A stretch of DNA of 10,666 nt from an uncultured Eubacteriales bacterium (lineage in GTDB: Bacteria > Bacillota_A > Clostridia > Christensenellales > Aristaeellaceae), in assembly GCA_900553645.1 (NCBI GenBank), contig USEE01000027.1, forward strand, positions 1 to 10,666, written 5' to 3'. Positions 5,873-10,666 of this stretch are shown piece by piece. The translations under genes and the position numbers were made by a program. Each line of letters opens with the position of its first letter. Position 1 is the stretch's first letter. The notes below the pieces were generated by a model that saw nothing but the letters and a program-made list of their open reading frames with translations, did not search any database and was not told the origin of the DNA.

Positions 5873-7537
5873 ATGCCTACTGATATTGAAATTGCTCAGG
5901 CCGCAAAGATGCTGCCTATAACCGAGATTGCAAAGTCGATTAACATACCCGACGACGCGCTTATACCCTATGGCCGGTATAAGGCCAAGGTCGATCCGCG
6001 CGCGCTGGGAGGAGCGGAGCGCCGCGCAAAGCTGGTGCTCGTGACCGCCATTAACCCCACGCCTGCGGGCGAGGGCAAGACCACCGTGTCCGTGGGTCTG
6101 GCCGACGGCCTTAACCTTATCGGCGCAAAGGCGATGCTGGCGCTGCGCGAGCCGTCGCTTGGCCCTGTGTTCGGCGTAAAGGGCGGCGCTGCGGGCGGCG
6201 GCTATTCTCAGGTCGTGCCCATGGAGGACATCAACCTGCACTTCACCGGCGATCTGCACGCGATAACCGCAGCCAATAACCTGCTGGCCGCGATGATCGA
6301 CAACCACATATTCCAGGGCAACGCGCTGGGCATAGACCCGCGCCGCGTGGTATGGCGCCGCTGCATGGACATGAACGACCGCCAGCTGCGCAATATACTC
6401 GACGGCATGGGCGGCCGCACAAACGGTATGCCGCGCGAGGATGGCTTTGACATAACCGCCGCGAGCGAGGTAATGGCGACGCTGTGCCTGGCGCGCGACA
6501 TATCCGATCTGAAGGAGCGTCTGGGCCGCCTGCTAATCGGCTGGACGTTCGACAAGCGCCCGGTATACGCGCGCGACATAAAGGCGCAGGGCGCAATGAC
6601 TGCGCTGCTCAAGGACGCGATGATGCCTAACCTTGTGCAGACGTTGGCGCACACCCCCGCGCTGATACACGGCGGCCCGTTCGCCAACATCGCGCACGGC
6701 TGCAACTCGTATATTGCCACCGACACGGCGATGCGCCTGAGCGACTATACCGTTACCGAGGCGGGCTTCGGCGCGGATCTGGGCGCGGAGAAGTTCATCG
6801 ATATAAAATGCCGCCTGACCGGGCTGCGCCCCGACTGCGTGGTCATCGTGGCCACCGTGCGCGCGCTCAAGAGCCACGGCGGCGTAAAGAAGCCCGATCT
6901 GAGCAAAGAGAATCTGGACGCATTGCGTGCGGGTCTGCCCAACCTGATGAAGCATATCGACAACGTGACCAAGGTGTGGGGGCTGAACGCGGTCGTCGCA
7001 ATAAACCGTTTCGCAAGCGATACCGAGGCTGAAATCGAACTGGTGCGCACTGAGTGCGCGGCGCACGGCGCGTGCGCGATTCCGTGCGACGTATGGGGCA
7101 AGGGCGGCGCAGGCGCAACTGAGCTGGCCGCGCACGTAAAGGAAATGTGCGACAGCCCCAAGCCGCTCACATTTACCTACGACGACGAAACTCCGCTGGA
7201 CAAGAAGATCGCCGCCGTTGCCAAGAAGGTCTATGGCGCGGCCGAGGTTAAGTTCGCGCCCGGCGTGCGCACTAAGCTCAAGCAGTTTGCCGAGATGGGC
7301 TACGCCGACGCGCCGGTCTGCATCGCCAAGACGCAGTATTCACTGTCCGACGATATGAGCAAGCTGGGCGCGCCCGAGGGCTTCACGCTCAATGTGCGCG
7401 ACGCGCGTCTGAGCGCGGGCGCGGGCTTCGTGGTCGCGTTCACGGGCGAGATAATCGCCATGCCGGGCCTGCCCAAGGTTCCAGCCGCCGAAAACATCGA
7501 CGTGGACGAGAACGGCGTGATTTCGGGTCTGTTCTGA
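5873..7537 (+). CDS. fhs: Formate--tetrahydrofolate ligase
   Basis: This 554-residue cytoplasmic enzyme joins formate to tetrahydrofolate using ATP to make 10-formyl-THF. It feeds purine and one-carbon metabolism and, in acetogens, the methyl branch of the Wood-Ljungdahl pathway. The ATP-binding loop TPAGEGKTT is at residues 63-71. The first family signature, [11 protein letters not shown], is at 101-111 and the second, [12 protein letters not shown], at 326-337. Length matches the normal 550-560 residues, so the gene is complete. An in-frame ATG at 5831 overlaps the -10 box and would lie before the transcript start. The ATG at 5873, eight bases after AAAGGAG, is the true start. It stands alone without folD or other folate genes nearby, so its use for acetogenesis cannot be argued from this window. 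Confidence 0.97.
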   Translation: MPTDIEIAQAAKMLPITEIAKSINIPDDALIPYGRYKAKVDPRALGGAERRAKLVLVTAINPTPAGEGKTTVSVGLADGLNLIGAKAMLALREPSLGPVFGVKGGAAGGGYSQVVPMEDINLHFTGDLHAITAANNLLAAMIDNHIFQGNALGIDPRRVVWRRCMDMNDRQLRNILDGMGGRTNGMPREDGFDITAASEVMATLCLARDISDLKERLGRLLIGWTFDKRPVYARDIKAQGAMTALLKDAMMPNLVQTLAHTPALIHGGPFANIAHGCNSYIATDTAMRLSDYTVTEAGFGADLGAEKFIDIKCRLTGLRPDCVVIVATVRALKSHGGVKKPDLSKENLDALRAGLPNLMKHIDNVTKVWGLNAVVAINRFASDTEAEIELVRTECAAHGACAIPCDVWGKGGAGATELAAHVKEMCDSPKPLTFTYDDETPLDKKIAAVAKKVYGAAEVKFAPGVRTKLKQFAEMGYADAPVCIAKTQYSLSDDMSKLGAPEGFTLNVRDARLSAGAGFVVAFTGEIIAMPGLPKVPAAENIDVDENGVISGLF

Positions 7538-7557
7538 TAAGGCTTACATAAATAAAG

Positions 7558-7602
7558 CCGGGATGCGTGCCTGCTTCAGGCAAATGCGCATCCCGGTTTT
7601 TT
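7558..7602. terminator. Intrinsic terminator of fhs, possibly bidirectional
   Basis: CCGGGATGCG (7558-7567) pairs perfectly with CGCATCCCGG (7587-7596), with an inner GCCTG/CAGGC stem, followed by six T residues (7597-7602). It begins 20 bases after the fhs stop codon. On the minus strand the tail is CTTTATTTATG, so it could also end the convergent GH43 transcript. Confidence 0.93.
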
Positions 7603-7611
7603 AGTTTATAT

Positions 7612-7655
7612 GGTTAAGGCAGAAGTTGCCCGATAGCCGGCATTACTGCTTAACC
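7612..7655. repeat. Dyad GGTTAAGGCAG / CTGCTTAACC spanning the GH43 stop (copy D)
   Basis: GGTTAAG plus CAG (7612-7622, one bulged G) pairs with CTGCTTAACC (7646-7655) across a 23-base loop. One arm is the last coding codons of the GH43 gene (7643-7645 is its stop) and the other lies downstream. As RNA it would form a stem over the stop codon on the minus-strand transcript. The arm resembles the TTAGGCAG/CTGCCTTA arms of the other dyads. Confidence 0.4.
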
Positions 7656-8494
7656 CAAAGCGTGTCGTCTTTCTCACAAACATATATCAGTCGCGGGCGT
7701 TCGTCGGGAGTATTGTTAGGCTGATGCAGCACGAACATGAGCTGGCCGTCGAATGTCTTAAACAGCATACCGTGCCCGCCATCTCGCGAGAACAGCAGCC
7801 GCTCGTCGTGCTTCCACGGGCCGAATATGTCGCCGTCGGAATAGGTAAGCCCTTCGCAGTAGCCGTCCGCCGCAGAGCTTGACCACAGCATTATCAGCCG
7901 CCCACTTGCGGTCGTGTATATGAATGGGCCGTCGGTTACATAGTCCTTCGCGCCCTGCTTTGCCCACGCGGGTTCGCTGGCGTGGAACAGCGTCGTCGCT
8001 TCGCCCACCGAGTGGGTGAGGTCGTCGCTCAACTGAATCGCGCACATGCCGCCGTCGTGTACCTGAAGCCATTCGTGACAGAATACCATGTATGGCGTGC
8101 CCTGCGCGTCCACGTACAGCGTGCCGTCCAGACATTCCCAATCTCGCGGCGTGACCGGGCCGTCACTGTGCAGCCGGAACGGCCCCATTGGCGTGTCGGC
8201 GACGAGTATCTGCGTGCCGCGGCAGGCGGTTTCGCTCTTGAAGCTGGCCAGCATGTAATACCTGCCCCTGTATTTGTGCACCTCGGGCGCCCAGAAGTTG
8301 CGGTCGGCCCAGAAGTCGGCCGGGCGTGCAAAGCATTCGTGCGGGCCGCTCCACGATTCCAGATTGTCGCTCACGTACACGTCAAAACCAGTGCCGCATC
8401 CCCATGTGCTTGCGCCGCGCGTGCCGTACATGTAGTAGTGCCCGTCATCAGCCAGTATGAACGGGTCGCGGATGTTTATATCGTTAAGCAGCAT
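7643..8494 (-). CDS. Glycoside hydrolase family 43 protein, cytoplasmic
   Basis: This 283-residue five-bladed beta-propeller glycosidase belongs to GH43, the family of beta-xylosidases and alpha-L-arabinofuranosidases. The catalytic base is Asp10 in NIRDPFIL. FWAPEV (67-72) is a common family motif. Asp123 in ECLDGTLYVD is the expected pKa-modulating residue, and DGGHGML (238-244) holds the conserved propeller-core His. The usual general acid lies in a (T/A)EGP motif, but here that segment reads VTDGPF with Asp188. A Glu nearby in the FCHEW segment (Glu141) is an alternative. There is no signal peptide and no accessory domain, so it probably acts on imported oligosaccharides. GAGGAGGA precedes the ATG at 8494. 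It converges with fhs and has no clear promoter that I could find. The family is firm; the substrate is not. Confidence 0.88.
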   Translation of the reverse strand: MLLNDINIRDPFILADDGHYYMYGTRGASTWGCGTGFDVYVSDNLESWSGPHECFARPADFWADRNFWAPEVHKYRGRYYMLASFKSETACRGTQILVADTPMGPFRLHSDGPVTPRDWECLDGTLYVDAQGTPYMVFCHEWLQVHDGGMCAIQLSDDLTHSVGEATTLFHASEPAWAKQGAKDYVTDGPFIYTTASGRLIMLWSSSAADGYCEGLTYSDGDIFGPWKHDERLLFSRDGGHGMLFKTFDGQLMFVLHQPNNTPDERPRLIYVCEKDDTLWVKQ

Positions 8495-8819
8495 TTCATT
8501 TTCCTCCTCAATAAGCCCAAAGACTCAGTCGAAGTAATCTATTTCAACAAGATTGGTATGATTTCCTTTAATATGCAAAAGAAAAAGGTAATTGACGGTT
8601 TTATAAGGAATAAAACGACAAGCTATATACTGACTTTGCAGTTAAATGCATAGAAGATAAATGGTGCGTTTGCGCGTTCTAATTCGTCTTTGTACGTTGC
8701 TTACATCAATGCAAATTGCAACCTTAAAAAGCCGGATTTAGATTCATTCGCCGATAATTATGCGCTTAGGCAGACATTCAACACCGCAGTCAACCGCCTG
8801 AAATTCTGCCTTAAACCAC
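8495..8819. other. A/T-rich intergenic region upstream of GH43
   Basis: This separates the GH43 start from the terminator of the oxidoreductase operon. It is clearly richer in A+T than the genes on either side, especially at 8521-8720. A plus-strand open frame extends into it from inside GH43 but is the antisense shadow of that gene. I looked on the minus strand for a GH43 promoter and found only weak partial matches, such as TATATA near 8625-8630 without a good -35 box. A regulator-dependent promoter or an alternative sigma factor is possible. The dyad at 8766-8814 lies at its right end. Confidence 0.4.
8766..8814. repeat. Dyad with TTAGGCAGA / TCTGCCTTAA arms (copy B)
   Basis: AGGCAGA (8768-8774) pairs with TCTGCCT (8805-8811), and TT/AA extend the stem after one bulged T. 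The loop is 30 bases. It shares GCTTAGGCAG with the dyad at 3492-3545 and, on its right side, TTCTGCCTTAA(A)CCA with the minus strand of the dyad at 7612-7655. Confidence 0.4.
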
Positions 8820-8854
8820 AAAATCCCCGCCGCACGAATAACATGCGACGGGGG
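8820..8854 (-). terminator. Terminator of the 2-oxoacid oxidoreductase operon
   Basis: CCCCG (8825-8829) and CGC (8831-8833) pair with GCG (8845-8847) and CGGGG (8849-8853), with one mismatch in the stem. Read on the minus strand the stem is followed by ATTTTGTGGTTT. It lies about 25 bases after the stop codon of the gamma-subunit gene. Confidence 0.75.
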
Positions 8855-8877
8855 AACAGGCGTTAAGTCAAGTGCAA

Positions 8878-9414
8878 TTACTTCGCGCACTCCACGCCCT
8901 TATCGAGCGCCTGACGGTTGATGGGCATCAGGTGAACCTTCTTTGCGCCCAGCTTATGGCGCATGGCGTCCTCTATGGACTCCAGCGCTATGTGGCCCGC
9001 CGCCTGGCAGTATGCGCCCAGCATGACCATGTTGGCCACGCGCGCATTGCCCAGCTCGGTCGCGATGTCGTTGCACGCCACGCCCACCACGCGTATGTCG
9101 GTGCGGGTGGGAGCCTGATCGATAAGCGAGGTGTTGTAAAGGAGCACTCCGCCCGGCTTAACCGCCTTTTCAAACGATATAAGCGAGGGCTTGTTCATTA
9201 TTATCGCCACGTCCGGCTCGGTAACTACCGGGGAGCCTACGGGTTCGTCCGCGACCACGACCGAGCAGTTGGCCGTGCCGCCGCGCATCTCGGGGCCGTA
9301 GGAGGGCAGCCAGCTGACGAACTTGCCCTCGTCCATCGCGCCCTGCGCGATGAGCTGGCCCATCAGCAAAACGCCCTGTCCGCCGAAACCGGCTATCATT
9401 ATACGCTGTTCCAC
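8878..9414 (-). CDS. 2-oxoacid:ferredoxin oxidoreductase, gamma subunit
   Basis: This 178-residue protein is the gamma subunit of a CoA-dependent 2-oxoacid:ferredoxin oxidoreductase (KorC/VorA/PorG family), which helps form the catalytic core with the alpha and beta subunits. The start carries the Rossmann-like IAGFGGQGV motif (7-15), followed by SWLPSYGPEMRGGTANC (34-50), both diagnostic of the family. The length is normal. It starts at GTG 9414, three bases after the stop codon of the beta gene. Its ribosome binding site (GGAGGAGG) is built from the last codons of the beta gene, so translation is probably coupled. It is the last gene of the operon. Whether the complex uses 2-oxoglutarate or branched-chain 2-oxo acids cannot be told from this subunit. 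Confidence 0.92.
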   Translation of the reverse strand: MEQRIMIAGFGGQGVLLMGQLIAQGAMDEGKFVSWLPSYGPEMRGGTANCSVVVADEPVGSPVVTEPDVAIIMNKPSLISFEKAVKPGGVLLYNTSLIDQAPTRTDIRVVGVACNDIATELGNARVANMVMLGAYCQAAGHIALESIEDAMRHKLGAKKVHLMPINRQALDKGVECAK

Positions 9415-9417
9415 TGC

Positions 9418-10164
9418 TTACGCCTCCTCCATGGTGTCCTTGAACACGCCCAGCGGGTAGTAGGGGATCATCTTCTCCTCGACCCACTTGAGCGCCTCCT
9501 GAGGCGACATGCCCCAGTTGGTCGGGCAGGTGGACAGCACCTCGACCATTGCGAAGCCCTTGCCCTCAATCTGCGCCTTGAACGCCTTTACGATGGCCTT
9601 CTTGGCCTCGCGAATATGCTTTACGTCGTGTACCGACACGCGCGCGATGTACGCCGGGCCGTTGAGCTGGCTGAGCATCTCGCTCACCTTCAGCGGGTAG
9701 CCGCACAGTTCGGGATCGCGGCCGTAGGGCGACGTGGTGGTCACCTGACCCACCAGCGTGGTGGGCGCCATCTGGCCGCCGGTCATGCCGTAAATGCCGT
9801 TGTTTACAAATATAGTGGTTATCTTCTCGCCGCGGGTGGCCGCATGGGTGATTTCAGCCGCGCCGATCGAGGCAAGGTCGCCGTCGCCCTGATACGTGAA
9901 TACCAGATTGTTCGGCAGTACGCGCTTTATGCCGGTCGCAACCGCCGGCGCGCGGCCGTGCGCCGCCTCATGCATGTCGCAGTTGAAATAGTTGTACGCA
10001 AACACCGCGCAGCCAACCGGCGCCACGCCGATGGCCTTGTCAGCCATGCCCAGCTCCTCGATCGCCTCTGCGACCAGCCGGTGAATTATGCCGTGAGTGC
10101 AGCCGGGGCAGTAATGCAGCGGCGCGTCAGTCAGCATGGAGGTTTTCTTAAATACCGTTGCCAT
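9418..10164 (-). CDS. 2-oxoacid:ferredoxin oxidoreductase, beta subunit (thiamine diphosphate-binding)
   Basis: This 248-residue subunit carries the thiamine diphosphate at the active site of the complex, which decarboxylates a 2-oxo acid, transfers the acyl group to CoA and reduces ferredoxin. The N-terminal YCPGC (18-22) is typical. AHGRAPA (68-74) follows, and then the thiamine diphosphate motif runs from GDGD (93-96) to NN (121-122) and GMTGGQ. The length fits the short beta subunit of the multi-subunit Kor/Vor type. Cysteines expected for iron-sulfur binding in some relatives are few, as in Kor-type enzymes. GGAGG lies nine bases before the ATG at 10164. It starts 36 bases after the alpha gene and is followed immediately by the gamma gene. 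The class is secure; the substrate is open. Confidence 0.94.
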   Translation of the reverse strand: MATVFKKTSMLTDAPLHYCPGCTHGIIHRLVAEAIEELGMADKAIGVAPVGCAVFAYNYFNCDMHEAAHGRAPAVATGIKRVLPNNLVFTYQGDGDLASIGAAEITHAATRGEKITTIFVNNGIYGMTGGQMAPTTLVGQVTTTSPYGRDPELCGYPLKVSEMLSQLNGPAYIARVSVHDVKHIREAKKAIVKAFKAQIEGKGFAMVEVLSTCPTNWGMSPQEALKWVEEKMIPYYPLGVFKDTMEEA

Positions 10165-10200
10165 TTGTGTTGGCCTCCAATCCTTCGTTATGTCGCCGCC

Positions 10201-10666
10201 TTATCGGGCTGCGTTCAGTTTTTCGATTTCCGCCTGTATCTCGCGCACGGTGGGAATCATGCCGCCGGTGCGGCCATAGAACATTACCGGGCACTTGCCT
10301 TCGACCGCAATCTTTACATCGTCGATCATCTGGCCGGTGGAGCTCATCTCCACATCCAAAAATGCCTTCACGTGGTCGGCCTTGGAGAGCTTGCGCAGGG
10401 CCTCCTCCGGGAAGGGCCACAGGGTAATGGGACGGAACAGGCCCACCTTCAGCCCCTCGGCGCGCAGCGTCTCAAGGGCGGTGAGGGCGATCCGGGCAGG
10501 GGTGCCGTAGGCGGTGATGACGATCTCGGCGTCCTCGCACTCCGTCTCGGACCAGCGGACCTCGTTCTTCTCCATCAGGGCGTATTTCTCCGCCAGATGG
10601 TCGTTGTGACGGTCGCACTCCTCCGGATCCATGTACAGGGAGTTGATGATGTTGTTGTGGTCCCGG
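10201..10666 (-). CDS. 2-oxoacid:ferredoxin oxidoreductase, alpha subunit, C-terminal part (VorB/KorA-like, truncated by window)
   Basis: This is the C-terminal 154 residues of the alpha subunit; the frame stays open past ATG 10632 to the right edge, so the start lies outside the window. The segments ITAYGTPARIALTA, GLKVGLFRPITLWPFPEEAL and VEMSSTGQMIDDVK are characteristic of the C-terminal domains of this family. The YGRTGGMIPT segment near the end resembles subunits annotated VorB in Clostridia, which would point to branched-chain 2-oxo acids, though I cannot exclude 2-oxoglutarate. The operon order alpha, beta, gamma is normal, and a small ferredoxin subunit gene may lie upstream. Codon choice changes within the gene: the part beyond about 10380 uses almost only GCC for Ala and GAG for Glu, unlike the rest of the window. 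Confidence 0.9.
   Translation of the reverse strand, partial: RDHNNIINSLYMDPEECDRHNDHLAEKYALMEKNEVRWSETECEDAEIVITAYGTPARIALTALETLRAEGLKVGLFRPITLWPFPEEALRKLSKADHVKAFLDVEMSSTGQMIDDVKIAVEGKCPVMFYGRTGGMIPTVREIQAEIEKLNAAR

Noticed and set aside
7982..8653. 223-residue plus-strand open frame running from inside GH43 into the A/T-rich gap
   Set aside because: Most of it is antisense to GH43, and the tail in the gap is low-complexity Lys/Ile/Asn translation without motifs.

Overview
The window looks like chromosomal DNA from an anaerobic, fairly high-GC member of the Bacillota (Clostridia-like). The evidence is strong GGAGG-type ribosome binding sites, sigma-A type promoters, a lysine (L-box) riboswitch ending in an intrinsic terminator, a formate-tetrahydrofolate ligase, and a ferredoxin-dependent 2-oxoacid oxidoreductase. 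Cytoplasmic plant-glycan hydrolases suggest a gut or other fibre-degrading habitat; this is inference, and no genus can be named from the sequence alone. I see no phage, transposase, integrase, CRISPR array, tRNA or rRNA.

Layout. (1) 1-453, plus strand: possibly the last codons of an unknown gene, then a HIT-family nucleotide hydrolase. (2) 526-3481, plus strand: one regulated operon made of a promoter, lysine riboswitch, terminator, solute-binding protein, permease and ATPase. Together these form a polar amino acid ABC importer, almost certainly for lysine, that is switched off when lysine is plentiful. (3) 3565-4419, minus strand: a GNAT acetyltransferase with a perfect consensus promoter, a dyad over its predicted start site and a hairpin in its leader. 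(4) 4585-5728, minus strand: a GH5 endoglucanase-type enzyme without a signal peptide. (5) 5804-7602, plus strand: fhs, transcribed divergently from GH5, with its own promoter and a strong terminator. (6) 7643-8494, minus strand: a GH43 enzyme, also without a signal peptide. (7) 8820-10666, minus strand: the 3' part of a 2-oxoacid:ferredoxin oxidoreductase operon in the order alpha (cut by the window edge), beta, gamma, closed by a terminator.

How the genes fit together. The two hydrolases probably finish degrading imported plant oligosaccharides inside the cell. The 2-oxoacid oxidoreductase links oxidation of 2-oxo acids (branched-chain, or 2-oxoglutarate) to ferredoxin reduction, and Fhs feeds formate into one-carbon folate metabolism. 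These are independent transcription units, not one pathway.

I did not find a convincing new biological system. The points most worth a second look are the riboswitch-controlled importer whose antiterminator is not evident, a recurring AGGCAG/CTGCCT-type dyad in several intergenic regions, an abrupt codon-usage change inside the alpha-subunit gene near the right edge, and a GH43 enzyme with Asp at the usual Glu acid position.
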